A stretch of 12,956 nt of DNA. Origin: CAYLNH01 sp964384625 (GTDB lineage: Bacteria; Verrucomicrobiota; Lentisphaeria; JABSQK01). The translations under genes and the position numbers were made by a program. Of the stretch, positions 1 to 7,537 are shown piece by piece. Positions within the stretch are counted from its first letter, which is position 1. Every line of letters begins with the position of its first letter. The notes beneath the pieces are model-generated. The model made no database searches. It saw only the letters and a list, made by a program, of their open reading frames with translations, and had not been told where the DNA came from. The stretch spans positions 1 to 12,956 of the forward strand of contig CAYLNH010000212.1 in NCBI GenBank assembly GCA_964384625.1, in the 5' to 3' direction.

Positions 1-48
1 AAAGAAGGCTGCCAAGGCGGGACACGATGCTCGCATCGCTTGTTCGAC

Positions 49-76
49 GGCGCCTGGCCGGACCGGCGCCTGGCCG
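49..76. repeat. 12-bp direct repeat in a short spacer at the window edge
   Basis: GGCGCCTGGCCG occurs at 49-60 and again at 65-76, separated by GACC. Just upstream, at 25-38, is a perfect small hairpin (CGATG, loop CTCG, CATCG). Together they fill the 110 bases beyond the 3' end of the acetyltransferase gene. Both strands have short open frames running off the edge here. None has start signals or a recognisable product, so I read this stretch as non-coding. Confidence 0.5.
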
Positions 77-110
77 CCGTCCCTGGCTGGGAAACGTACG
101 CCGAGCCCAT

Positions 111-644
111 CTACGCCCGGTACGCGGCAAGCAGCGGATGGTCGAGTTGCTCCGCCACCCACCGCCAGGCGGCCGTCTCTGCGTCATCAGCGGGTGCGGG
201 TTCGAAGCCGAAGCGCAAGTACAGCATGATCGCGGGCAGCCGTTTTGTTTCGGTGATGAGGTAGGCGGAGCGATGCCATCGAGCCAGTTTGCGGAGCATG
301 GCGGCCAGGCCGGCGGCCCCCAGCCCGCGGCCGCGGAACTCCGCAAGGACTGCCAGCCAATGGATACGGCCGATTTCCTGCCCACGGAAATCACGGTTGT
401 ACCAGGCGCTCATGGTGCCGATCAGCCGGCCGTCCGGCGCACACAGGAAGAAACACCGTTGCGGAATGGCTGCCGGGTCCTGCCCGAAGTTCGCGTCAAA
501 CGTGCCGGGCTTGACCCGGGTATAGGGATCACACGCGTTCCACAGGTCCTCCCAAGCTGTCCCTTCGTCGGGCTGGATCGGGCGAAGAGAAAAGCCAACC
601 GGCAACGGCATCGCCGGCAGCTCGCGCAGGTGCGGCCGGACCAT
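111..644 (-). CDS. GNAT-family N-acetyltransferase
   Basis: This is a 177-residue protein of the Gcn5-related N-acetyltransferase fold, which moves an acetyl group from acetyl-CoA to an amine. The substrate is unknown. The acetyl-CoA pyrophosphate-binding motif A is visible as RGRGLG at residues 104-109, after the strand GRIHWLAVL (92-100). The C-terminal core strand LYLRFGFEP (141-149) is typical of the fold. I start it at the ATG at 642-644, because the N-terminus MVRPHLRELP followed by LPVGFSLRP resembles related acetyltransferases. ATGs at 686 and 758 would give 191 or 215 residues with an arginine- and proline-rich lead that looks non-coding. None of the three starts has a good ribosome site. 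The gene is divergent from the permease at 840. It is probably soluble, since no signal peptide or membrane segment is seen. Confidence 0.8.
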   Translation of the reverse strand: MVRPHLRELPAMPLPVGFSLRPIQPDEGTAWEDLWNACDPYTRVKPGTFDANFGQDPAAIPQRCFFLCAPDGRLIGTMSAWYNRDFRGQEIGRIHWLAVLAEFRGRGLGAAGLAAMLRKLARWHRSAYLITETKRLPAIMLYLRFGFEPAPADDAETAAWRWVAEQLDHPLLAAYRA

Positions 645-828
645 GGTCAGTCGTTTGCCGGCATTGCCTGGTGACGGGTTGCTCATGCAGGCAATGTACC
701 GCGATCCCGGGGGAGTGGAAATCGGGCGGCCGATGATGAAACGTGATTCGTCGAGCATTCTGCGGGATTACATTCCGACAAAACCACCATTGCCATCGGC
801 GCAGATCCATTCATTGTTACGGCCAATC

Positions 829-834
829 AGGAGG
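829..834 (+). promoter_or_regulatory. Ribosome binding site that fixes a TTG start
   Basis: AGGAGG lies five bases before the TTG at 840-842. It is a near-consensus Shine-Dalgarno sequence, and no ATG in the same frame is nearby, so the permease very likely starts at TTG. Confidence 0.75.
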
Positions 835-839
835 CCGTT

Positions 840-1619
840 TTGGAGTTATTCAATCTCACGGGCGGGGAATGGGCGCTGATCATCGCCGGCGCGATGGTCA
901 TCGGCTTCGCGAAATCCGGGGTGCCTGGCATCGGGACACTGGTGCCGGTTTCCTTTGCCATGGTGTTTCCGGCGACGAAATCCGTCGGCATCGTTTTGCC
1001 GCTGCTGATCATGGGCGACATCTTCGCGCTCGCCTACCACCGCCGGAACGTCCAATGGCCGGCCCTGGCGAAGGCGCTGCCCTGGGGCGCCGGCGGCATT
1101 GTCCTGGGCTTTATCCTGTTTGTTGTGCTCGGCCGTCTGGAGGTGGACATCGACTGGTTTCTGAAGAAGGCCATCGGCGTCATCGTCCTTTCGATCCTGG
1201 GGTTCAACTACTGGTTCAACCGCCGCAAGAAAGCGAAAGAAGCCGCGGGCGAGGAGATCCGGATCGACTGGTGGCTGGCGCCGTTTCTCGGGCTGCTCGG
1301 CGGGGTCGCCACGATGCTGGCGAATGCCGCCGGCCCGATCTTCGCCTGCTACCTGCTCGCCCTCGGCCTGCCCAAAAAGAAGTTTATGGGCTGCGCCGCC
1401 TGGCTCTACTTCATCCTCAACAATTTCAAGGTCCCCTTCCACATCTACCTCGGGAACATCACCACCGAAACCTTCCTGTTCGACCTGAAGCTGATCCCGG
1501 CCATCGCCGTCGGTGCACTGCTCGGCATCCTGGTCTTCAAGATCATCCCCGAAAAGGGATTCATCGTCATCGTCTACGGGCTGACGATCATCGCCTCGCT
1601 GAAACTGCTGCTGCCCTAG
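840..1619 (+). CDS. TSUP (TauE/SafE) family membrane permease
   Basis: This 259-residue integral inner-membrane protein belongs to the 4-toluene sulfonate uptake permease (TauE/SafE, DUF81) family. Members are thought to move sulfite, sulfonates or small organosulfur acids; the substrate here cannot be told. About eight hydrophobic segments are visible, near residues 10-30, 35-65, 78-98, 108-126, 145-175, 183-200, 216-236 and 238-257. The family's two-repeat layout shows as GFAKSGVPGIGTL (22-34) in the first half and GLLGGVATMLANAAGP (151-166) in the second. The loop NRRKKAKE (127-134) between the halves is strongly basic and likely cytoplasmic. The length is normal for the family. The start is TTG, supported by AGGAGG. 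It stops 10 bases from the end of the convergent AraC-type gene, so it appears to be a single-gene transcript. Confidence 0.9.
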   Translation: MELFNLTGGEWALIIAGAMVIGFAKSGVPGIGTLVPVSFAMVFPATKSVGIVLPLLIMGDIFALAYHRRNVQWPALAKALPWGAGGIVLGFILFVVLGRLEVDIDWFLKKAIGVIVLSILGFNYWFNRRKKAKEAAGEEIRIDWWLAPFLGLLGGVATMLANAAGPIFACYLLALGLPKKKFMGCAAWLYFILNNFKVPFHIYLGNITTETFLFDLKLIPAIAVGALLGILVFKIIPEKGFIVIVYGLTIIASLKLLLP

Positions 1620-1629
1620 CCAAATCGGT

Positions 1630-1649
1630 TCAGGCGTCGGCCTGACGCC
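1630..1649. terminator. Hairpins between convergent genes
   Basis: Two mutually exclusive perfect stems overlap here: TCAGGC/GCCTGA with loop GTCG (1630-1645) and GGCGTC/GACGCC with loop GGCCT (1633-1649). They sit at the shared 3' end of the permease and the AraC-type gene and include the latter's stop codon. There is no T run, so any termination function is a guess. Confidence 0.35.
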
Positions 1650-2115
1650 GCAAACGGCCGGCCTGAATCTGTTGACGGAAACGCTTCGGAGGAATTCCGA
1701 CGAGCCTCGAAAACGTCCGCGAGAAGTGGGCTGCGTCATGGAACCCGGTCGCGTAAGCGACCTCGGTCACCGTCACGTCAGGCTGTCGCAGCAGCCGGCG
1801 GGCCACATTGACACGATACTCTCGGACATGGGTCATCGGCGTCGTCCCCATCACCTCGCGAAACAACCGGCTGAAGTAGCAGCGCTCCAGCCGGGACTCC
1901 GCCGCCAGTCTCGCCAGATCAATCTGGTGCGAACCTATTATGCCGCCGGCGGACTGCAGATCCAGATCTCGGTACTCGACCGCGAGGCCATGCTGGCGGC
2001 ACAACGCGAACCCGAAAAACACGCGGATCTGATCGTGCGTGTCGGAGGATACAGCGAGTACTTCGCCGTCCTGTCGAAGGAGCTCCAGGACAGCGTGATT
2101 GCCCGCACGGAACAC
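1630..2115 (-). CDS. AraC-type DNA-binding protein lacking a sensor domain
   Basis: The protein has 161 residues. The C-terminal 95 or so form an AraC/XylS double helix-turn-helix: LARLAAESRLERCYFSRLF (68-86) is the first HTH and VTEVAYATGFHDAAHFSRTF (116-135) the second, followed by the usual GIPPKRFR end. Residues 1-55 match no sensor I know and are too short for a normal ligand-binding domain; full-length AraC proteins are usually 250-300 residues. The only start giving this whole frame is GTG at 2113-2115. It lies directly after the TGA of the upstream GntR-type gene and in the same frame, so translation is probably coupled. A good ribosome site is absent. It may be a co-transcribed partner of the GntR protein, or the remnant of a larger AraC gene. 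The fold of the C-terminus is certain; whether the gene works is not. Confidence 0.65.
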   Translation of the reverse strand: MFRAGNHAVLELLRQDGEVLAVSSDTHDQIRVFFGFALCRQHGLAVEYRDLDLQSAGGIIGSHQIDLARLAAESRLERCYFSRLFREVMGTTPMTHVREYRVNVARRLLRQPDVTVTEVAYATGFHDAAHFSRTFSRLVGIPPKRFRQQIQAGRLRRQADA

Positions 2116-3216
2116 TCACTGCGGTAACGCCTGCTCGACCTCTTCTTCGAACATCGCTTCGACCAGCGTCCCCGGCGTCGGCTGTTTACCGGCGCGCATC
2201 AGCTCCAACTGCTCGACGCAGGCCGCGAAGGCCCGGCGGATGTCGAAACCGATGAAGGTCGTCGGCACGTGGGCTTCCGGTTTCAAGCCGAAGTTGCAGT
2301 GGGCCACAACCGTCATGTTGCCGGGCGCCTGCACGCCCAGTTCACGCAAACCGAGGGTGGCATTCGACACCAGATGGTCGTCGGCGATGATCAAAGCATC
2401 GGGCCCGTCCTGCATGTCCGGATGGCACAGCATCTGGGCGACGTTGCGGGCCCAGCTCAATGTCGGCCGGGCAACGGACTGCACCCAGTAGGGACGGATT
2501 TCGAGGCCGTAGTCCTTTGCCTGTTCACAGCGGCTGAGGTGCAACATGGAGTCGGTCGAAGAGATGACCATCACCGCCACCCGTTTACGGCCCTGGTCGG
2601 CCAGATACCAGAAGGCCTTGGACCAGAACGTCTCGTAATCCGTATAGACCGCCGGGACATCCTGCAGCGCCATCTCGGGAGCCATGAAGCAAACCCGCGG
2701 AATGCCCGTGTGCCGCAGAAACGGGATCCCGTTGAGCATCGTCGGATTCGTCAGGATCAACCCCGTGAACCGCTGCGCTTCCACCTGCCGGCGAAACTCG
2801 CGGCAGTGCGTATTGAGCTGCTTCGGCTCCTGGTTGTAGTACTTCTCGACCGTGTAGGGAGAACCTGCGGCAAAATCGTCGGCTGCGTTGCAGAGCCCGG
2901 TGTAGAACGTCGACCACTGCAACGTTTCATCCGGATGCGTGTAAAAGGCAATGCCGAAATTGTACAGATGCGGCGGGTAGTCGGCCACGAATGTGCCCGG
3001 CGGCCCCTTGGTGACGATAAACCCCTCTTTCCGCAGGCGGGCCATGGCTCGACGCAGCGTGACATTGGTAACGCCGAAGCGTTCCTGCTGTTCGACATAG
3101 GGAGGCAGTTTGTCGCCCGGCTTGAACTTGCCGTCGAGGATCCAGCGGCGGACCTCTTCGACGATGCCTTCGCGTTTGGTGGGCGGCCGCCCACGTCGCT
3201 GCTTTGTCTTGGCCAC
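2116..3216 (-). CDS. GntR-family regulator with LacI-type sugar-sensing domain
   Basis: This 366-residue cytoplasmic transcription factor has an N-terminal GntR winged helix at about residues 16-80. It shows ILDGKFKPGDKLPP (26-39), VTLRRAMARLRKEGFI (52-67) and the wing GPPGTFVADY (71-80). The rest is a periplasmic-binding-protein-like effector domain (about 85-360) of the LacI/Peripla_BP_3 type, with features such as FTGLILTNPT (150-159), GIPRVCF (171-177) and the late-domain motif GPDALIIADDHLV (271-283). Such proteins usually repress or activate sugar genes in response to a mono- or disaccharide; the ligand is unknown. I start it at GTG (3214-3216), because GGGAG lies six bases upstream and the basic lead AKTKQRRGRPP fits. 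A longer reading to 3285 would run through the promoter. The LacI-like domain ends naturally, so the TGA at 2116-2118 is probably its true end. Confidence 0.88.
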   Translation of the reverse strand: MAKTKQRRGRPPTKREGIVEEVRRWILDGKFKPGDKLPPYVEQQERFGVTNVTLRRAMARLRKEGFIVTKGPPGTFVADYPPHLYNFGIAFYTHPDETLQWSTFYTGLCNAADDFAAGSPYTVEKYYNQEPKQLNTHCREFRRQVEAQRFTGLILTNPTMLNGIPFLRHTGIPRVCFMAPEMALQDVPAVYTDYETFWSKAFWYLADQGRKRVAVMVISSTDSMLHLSRCEQAKDYGLEIRPYWVQSVARPTLSWARNVAQMLCHPDMQDGPDALIIADDHLVSNATLGLRELGVQAPGNMTVVAHCNFGLKPEAHVPTTFIGFDIRRAFAACVEQLELMRAGKQPTPGTLVEAMFEEEVEQALPQ

Positions 3217-3222
3217 CTGGCG

Positions 3223-3227
3223 CTCCC
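3223..3227 (-). promoter_or_regulatory. Ribosome binding site deciding the GntR-type GTG start
   Basis: GGGAG on the minus strand is followed by a six-base spacer (CGCCAG) and GTG at 3214-3216. It decides for this start over an in-frame ATG 69 bases upstream that lacks a comparable site. Confidence 0.7.
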
Positions 3228-3240
3228 TATATACAGATTT

Positions 3241-3260
3241 GGAACAATGCATTAGTATCC
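3241..3260. promoter_or_regulatory. Palindrome at the expected transcription start, possible operator
   Basis: AATGCATT (3246-3253) is a perfect 8-bp palindrome. It is flanked by GGAAC on the left and GTATCC on the right, which are complementary apart from one extra base. It sits where RNA polymerase would begin the GntR-type transcript, a common place for an autoregulatory operator. Which protein binds it is an inference. Confidence 0.4.
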
Positions 3261-3285
3261 TATAAGTTGAGGTGGTGGTTTTCAA
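3257..3285 (-). promoter_or_regulatory. Candidate sigma-70-type promoter for the GntR/AraC unit
   Basis: On the minus strand TTGAAA (3280-3285) is followed by a 17-base spacer and TAGGAT (3257-3262). These match the -35 box at five of six and the -10 box at four of six positions. The start of transcription would fall near 3250, leaving a leader of about 35 bases. Confidence 0.5.
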
Positions 3286-3368
3286 GCGCCGCTATTGAAT
3301 TCGCGGGCCGGGGAGACCGCGTGAGCGGCAGGCCGCCAGTAAGGCAGGCGGCACGTTGCAGGACGAAT

Positions 3369-3444
3369 CCGGCAAAAGCCGGCCGTGCCGGTTGACCCGG
3401 CCCAAGGTTGCCTGCATTGTAGCCAATTGGGCCTTTTTCGGCCC
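3369..3444 (+). other. Hairpin-rich leader upstream of the helicase gene
   Basis: Two perfect stem-loops precede the helicase start: CCGGC/GCCGG with loop AAAA (3369-3382) and GGGCC/GGCCC with loop TTTTTC (3429-3444). Between them are further CCGG-rich complementary segments. No gene fits in this stretch. The function is unknown; the hairpins could lie in the 5' leader of the mRNA. Confidence 0.4.
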
Positions 3445-3459
3445 GATCTGATGCTGTTT

Positions 3460-3464
3460 GGAGG
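3460..3464 (+). promoter_or_regulatory. Ribosome binding site for the helicase GTG start
   Basis: GGAGG lies ten bases before GTG at 3475-3477. The resulting N-terminus, VILHANW with the first residue read as Met, resembles the start of related bacterial SNF2 proteins. It is preferred over the upstream in-frame GTG at 3385, which would add 30 residues. Confidence 0.6.
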
Positions 3465-3474
3465 CGAATTCCCG

Positions 3475-6400
3475 GTGATCTTGCACGCAAACTGGATTGT
3501 TGACAGCGCGGTGATGGCGTTCTGGCTTGAGGATGAGCGCGGCGATTCCGCGGCCGGCCGGACCCGCGGCAGCGCCCCCGGTCATCCCCGGGCGCTGCCG
3601 GCGGGAGATGTGGTGGACCGGCTGCCGGATGAACTGGAGCTGTTTCGCGACGAGATGGCGTTGCTGCTGCCTTCCGACGGCCGGGAACCGGTATCCTGCA
3701 ACGGCGCCGTCCCGGCGGACGCGCAGTTGGCGCCCTGGTCGATCGGCATCGGCGAAGCCCTGGCGGAGAGCTTCGTTGAATTTGTCTTTTTCCACGGCGT
3801 CGACGGGCTGCGGACGGACAGCAACGGTGAGCCGCTGACCTGGTCGGCGGGTTTCCGGTTCTGGTATGAGCTGGCGCGGTTTGCCCGGCTGCTGTACGAA
3901 CGGCAGTACTGCGTCCCGGCGGTGACGCAACTGGAAGGCAAGCTGTACCCGGCCTGGCGGGCGGTGTTCAACGAAGCCGCCGAGGAGCAATGGCAGAAGC
4001 TGATCAAGGCCATGCCGCCGATCTGCCGCGCCGTGGCCAGCGAGAGCAACCCGCGCCAGGAACTGCCGACGCAACTGGCGGTCTCGTTTGTCGATGCCTG
4101 CGTCGACAGTCTGGCGCGCCGCCGGATCATGCGGCGCTCGCCCCGGCAGGTGTCGCTGCGCAAGAGCAACGCCGTCCTTTCGCGCCAATGGCTGCAGACC
4201 CTGCGCTGGGGCCACTTTCAGACGCTCAACGGCACGCCGACGGCACTGCAGCAACTGGCGGCCGACGTGGAAAGCTGGACCGACTACATGCGGCCCACGC
4301 ACCTGGACGTCCCTTGGCGGCCGGGGTTCGAACTGCGGCCGCCGGAAGTCGAGGTCGGCCCCTGGCGTCTGGAGTTCGTGCTGACCTCCGTGAAGAATCC
4401 CGCCCAGCGACTGCGGGCTGAACAGGTCTGGAACGAGCCGGCGGTCAAGAGCTACGTCCCCACTGCCCGCGAAGCATTGCTCGCCGGCCTCGGCCGGGCG
4501 CTGCCGGTCTTCCCGAAACTCGAGGATGCCCTGCGCCTGGCCGACCCGGAATGCTGTGAACTGGATCGCCGTGAAGCCACCGCGTTCATGGCCGACGTCG
4601 CCCCCGATCTGCGGCGCCTGGGGTTCTCCGTGAAACTGCCCGAGTGGTGGACCGAGAGTTCCGAATCCCTCGGGCTCCGTCTGCAGATCGATGCGATCGC
4701 CGATACCGACGGCGCCGACCGGCCGAGCTTTCTGGGCGTCGACAACCTGGTCGATTACCACTGGGAGGTGGCCCTGGGCGATGAGGTGCTCGAGGAAGAG
4801 GAGTTCCGACAGCTGGCGCAAAGCAAGCAGGTCCTGGTCTATCGCCGCGGTCGGTGGCTGCACCTCGATGTCGAAGCACTCAATCGCTCCCTGGATTTCC
4901 TCAAAAACCGCGGCCAACAGGGGCGCGATAAACTCAGCAAGGTACTGAAACTCGGCAAGAAACTCGAGAAGGACGGCGGTCTGCAACTGGTTGACATCGA
5001 TTTGAACGAACGCAGCACCCCCTTCGCCGCCCAATTGGAGTCCGGCCTGCAATTCGAAGCCCTGCCGCAGCCGGAAAAATTCCAGGGCTTCATGCCGCCC
5101 TATCAGATCCACGGCTTCTCCTGGATGGTGTTTATGAAACGACTCGGCCTGGGCGCCTGTCTGGCGGACGATATGGGCCTGGGCAAGACCATCCAGATGA
5201 TTGCTACCCTGCTGCATGAAGTCGCCGAGGACGGCGGTTGTCGGCCGACCCTGATTGTCTGCCCGATGTCGGTGGTCGGGAACTGGGCCAAGGAAATCAA
5301 CCGGTTTTCACCCATCCTGCGCGTCATGGTCCACCACGGCACCGACCGCCAGGGCAAGGAGGACTTTGTCCGTGCCGTTGCCGACGTCGACGTCGTTATC
5401 AGCACCTACAATCTGGTGGTGCGCGACAAAGCCACCTTCAACGCCTGCGAGTGGCGCAATATCGTTCTGGACGAAGCCCAGAACATCAAGAACCCGAATA
5501 CCAAGCAGTCGACGGTCATCCGCGGTCTGCGCAGCCGGAACAGGTATTGCCTGACAGGCACGCCGATCGAGAACCGGCTGACCGAGCTGTGGAGTCTGAT
5601 GGACTTCCTCAACCCCAATTACCTGGGCACGTTGAGCGCGTTCCGATCAACCTTCTCACAACCGATCGAGCGCGAGCAGGACCAGACCCGCGCCAAGATC
5701 CTGCAGAAGATCATTCGCCCCTTCGTGCTGCGCCGGCTGAAGTCCGACAAGGACATCATCCGCGACCTGCCGGAGAAACAGGAGATGAAGGTTTTCTGCA
5801 ACCTGACCGCGGAACAGGCCGGGCTGTATCAGGCTGTGGTCGACGAGATGATGCAGAAGATCCGCGAGAGCCGCGGCATCGAGCGCAAGGGCCTGGTTCT
5901 GTCGACGCTGACCAAGCTGAAGCAGATCACCAATCACCCGGCCCACTTCCTGCGCGACAACAGCCCGTACGCCTCCGACCGCTCCGGCAAACTGCAGCGG
6001 CTGGAGGAAATGCTGGACGTCGTTCTCGAGAACCACGATCGCGCCTTGATCTTCTCGCAGTTCACGGAGATGGGCGAAGCCATGCGCCGCAAACTTCAGA
6101 ACCGGTTCGGCACGGAAATCCTGTACTTGCACGGCGGCACGCCCAAAGCCGACCGCGACGAGATGATCGCCCGCTTCCAGAACCCGCACGGACCGCCGAT
6201 CTTCCTGCTCTCCCTCAAGGCCGGCGGTGTCGGTCTCAACCTGACCGCCGCCAACCATGTCTTCCACTTCGACCGCTGGTGGAATCCCGCCATCGAAGAC
6301 CAGGCCACCGACCGCACCTATCGCATCGGCCAGACCAAAAACGTCCAGGTCCACAAGTTCATCTGTATCGGCACCGTTGAAGAAAAGATCGACCAGATGA

Positions 6401-6522
6401 TCGAGGACAAAAAACGCCTGGCCGACAACATCGTCACCGCCGGCGAAAGCATCCTCACAGAACTGACCACCGACGAACTGCAGAACGTCTTCGCCCTGAC
6501 CCGCGACGCCGTCGTGGAATAG
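3475..6522 (+). CDS. SNF2/RapA-like helicase-family ATPase
   Basis: The 1015-residue protein belongs to bacterial SNF2-family (superfamily 2) double-stranded-DNA translocases. The N-terminal half is poorly characterised. It includes a stretch near 408-466 (EEEEFRQLAQSK then LVYRRGRWLHLD) resembling the DUF3670 region that precedes many bacterial SNF2 motors. The ATPase motifs are intact: Walker A DDMGLGKT (565-572), Walker B DEAQ (666-669), motif III LTGTPIENR (693-701), and the helicase C lobe from about 837. The C lobe has ALIFSQF, YLHGGTPKADR and the arginine-finger motif QATDRTYRIGQ (943-953). The length is typical. Relatives often lie next to a SWIM zinc-finger gene, which is absent here. 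Roles proposed for the family include remodelling stalled RNA polymerase or protein-DNA complexes; the role here is unknown. It is divergent from the GntR-type gene and convergent with the AraC gene. Confidence 0.92.
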   Translation: MILHANWIVDSAVMAFWLEDERGDSAAGRTRGSAPGHPRALPAGDVVDRLPDELELFRDEMALLLPSDGREPVSCNGAVPADAQLAPWSIGIGEALAESFVEFVFFHGVDGLRTDSNGEPLTWSAGFRFWYELARFARLLYERQYCVPAVTQLEGKLYPAWRAVFNEAAEEQWQKLIKAMPPICRAVASESNPRQELPTQLAVSFVDACVDSLARRRIMRRSPRQVSLRKSNAVLSRQWLQTLRWGHFQTLNGTPTALQQLAADVESWTDYMRPTHLDVPWRPGFELRPPEVEVGPWRLEFVLTSVKNPAQRLRAEQVWNEPAVKSYVPTAREALLAGLGRALPVFPKLEDALRLADPECCELDRREATAFMADVAPDLRRLGFSVKLPEWWTESSESLGLRLQIDAIADTDGADRPSFLGVDNLVDYHWEVALGDEVLEEEEFRQLAQSKQVLVYRRGRWLHLDVEALNRSLDFLKNRGQQGRDKLSKVLKLGKKLEKDGGLQLVDIDLNERSTPFAAQLESGLQFEALPQPEKFQGFMPPYQIHGFSWMVFMKRLGLGACLADDMGLGKTIQMIATLLHEVAEDGGCRPTLIVCPMSVVGNWAKEINRFSPILRVMVHHGTDRQGKEDFVRAVADVDVVISTYNLVVRDKATFNACEWRNIVLDEAQNIKNPNTKQSTVIRGLRSRNRYCLTGTPIENRLTELWSLMDFLNPNYLGTLSAFRSTFSQPIEREQDQTRAKILQKIIRPFVLRRLKSDKDIIRDLPEKQEMKVFCNLTAEQAGLYQAVVDEMMQKIRESRGIERKGLVLSTLTKLKQITNHPAHFLRDNSPYASDRSGKLQRLEEMLDVVLENHDRALIFSQFTEMGEAMRRKLQNRFGTEILYLHGGTPKADRDEMIARFQNPHGPPIFLLSLKAGGVGLNLTAANHVFHFDRWWNPAIEDQATDRTYRIGQTKNVQVHKFICIGTVEEKIDQMIEDKKRLADNIVTAGESILTELTTDELQNVFALTRDAVVE

Positions 6523-6528
6523 GATGCC

Positions 6529-6542
6529 GACCGCAAGCGGTC
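6529..6542. terminator. Short hairpin between convergent genes
   Basis: GACCG and CGGTC form a perfect five-base stem around CAAG, in the 28 bases between the helicase and AraC stop codons. It has no T run on either strand, so it is at best a weak bidirectional terminator. Confidence 0.3.
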
Positions 6543-6550
6543 CGCCTGAA

Positions 6551-7348
6551 CTACTCCGGAGCAGCCAGCGGATACGCGTGCCGACGGTGGTATTCCCCGG
6601 GCGTCATCCCGGTCTCAATCTTGAACTGGCGGCTGAACGCCGCATCACTGGCGTAACCGCATTCGGCCGCCACCTGTTTGATCGGCATGTCCGTCGACGC
6701 CAGCATCTCCTTGGCCGCCCGCAGCCGGCGCGCCATCAGCAGTTGGTGCGGACTCGACTCCAGGTACTCCCGGCAACGCGCATGCAGGTGCGGCACCGAC
6801 CAGCCCGCGTCCAGCGCCAGATCCTCGACCGTCAGCGAATCGCTGTAGTGCGTGTCGATCCGGGTCAACATGGTCAACAGCCGAGACGGAATCGCCGGCG
6901 CCCGCGTCCGGTGCTGCCAACAGGCCGCCTGATAACACAGACGGCCGAAGACATAGACGCAGAGGGCCGCCTTGTTGAACGACTCGTCGACAAAACGGTG
7001 CAACACCTCACGCGTGAAACTGCGGACCTCGTCCTGCTCCGGCCAGTGGGTCAGGCGCGGCATACAGCGCCCCTCGAGCGCCGGCGTCTGGAACAGCACC
7101 GCCAGACAACGATACGGATCGTCCGGATCGCTGCGCGCGATCGTCTGATCGCCGGGCGCGTGCCAGAACAGACAACCCGCCGTCCCTTCCAGCCAGTCGC
7201 CGGCGTGGGCAACCCAGCCGCGACCGCCCGTGACCAATTCGATCATCTCAAACCCGGCCGGAATCTGCCGGGGACGCAGCACGATCTCCGGGCGGTTCTG
7301 GTAATGCGTCGCATTGGTCAGGGCCTCCGGGATCGGTCGTTCCGCCAT
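6551..7348 (-). CDS. AraC-family transcriptional regulator with cupin-like sensor
   Basis: The protein has 265 residues, the usual length for the family. An N-terminal cupin-like ligand-binding domain spans about 30-95 (FEMIELVTGGRGWV, LFWHAPGDQTI, YRCLAVLFQTP). A helical linker follows, then a complete AraC double helix-turn-helix: VEDLALDAGWSVPHLHARC (174-192) and IKQVAAECGYASDAAFSRQF (223-242), ending GMTPGEYHRRH. Such proteins usually activate sugar-catabolic genes when a sugar binds the cupin. I start it at ATG 7346-7348, where AAGGAG lies six bases upstream. An ATG 42 bases earlier lacks a good site. It is divergent from the Gfo/Idh/MocA gene across a 189-base spacer, so it most likely controls that gene and itself. 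Confidence 0.9.
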   Translation of the reverse strand: MAERPIPEALTNATHYQNRPEIVLRPRQIPAGFEMIELVTGGRGWVAHAGDWLEGTAGCLFWHAPGDQTIARSDPDDPYRCLAVLFQTPALEGRCMPRLTHWPEQDEVRSFTREVLHRFVDESFNKAALCVYVFGRLCYQAACWQHRTRAPAIPSRLLTMLTRIDTHYSDSLTVEDLALDAGWSVPHLHARCREYLESSPHQLLMARRLRAAKEMLASTDMPIKQVAAECGYASDAAFSRQFKIETGMTPGEYHRRHAYPLAAPE

Positions 7349-7443
7349 CTTCTGCTCCTTTCTCTGTCGCTGCCATCTCTCCTGCTTCATCCCCCGGCGC
7401 AGGCCGATGCGAGCCGACCGGCTCCCCCTGATTCGGACAAGAG

Positions 7444-7449
7444 ATCATA
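7444..7449 (-). promoter_or_regulatory. Candidate -10 box for the AraC gene
   Basis: The minus strand reads TATGAT, five of six matches to the -10 consensus, about 95 bases upstream of the AraC start. The -35 region 17 bases away is poor (GCTACA), so this could be an activator-dependent promoter. Confidence 0.3.
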
Positions 7450-7460
7450 GTTTCTGCATA

Positions 7461-7493
7461 TTGACCTGTAGCCCAGTGGGTTCAAGGTTTCAA
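7461..7493. promoter_or_regulatory. Inverted and direct repeats in the divergent control region
   Basis: TTGACC (7461-7466) and GGTTCAA (7479-7485) form an imperfect inverted repeat that encloses the palindrome CCCAGTGGG (7472-7480). TTCAAG is then repeated directly at 7481-7486 and 7489-7494. The block lies between the AraC gene and the oxidoreductase and ends 44 bases before the latter's start. It is the best candidate for the AraC binding site. The part GGTTCAA-N4-TCAA (7479-7493) recurs before the lyase gene. Confidence 0.45.
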
Positions 7494-7537
7494 GCTATTG
7501 CCCTTAATTATCCAACATTAGGCAAGGAATACTCCAC

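Noticed and set aside
1..264. Open plus-strand frame entering from the window edge that could be the end of an upstream gene
   Set aside because: It would overlap the acetyltransferase by about 150 bases in antisense, and the residues before 111 match no family. The stretch looks like a spacer.
27..674. A 215-codon plus-strand frame across the acetyltransferase
   Set aside because: The opposite strand carries clear GNAT motifs; this frame is Arg- and Pro-rich with no family features.
3292..5217. A 641-codon open frame on the minus strand opposite the helicase
   Set aside because: It is antisense to a gene with intact SNF2 motifs, is rich in Gln, Arg and Pro, and shows no known domain. Long antisense frames are common in GC-rich coding DNA.
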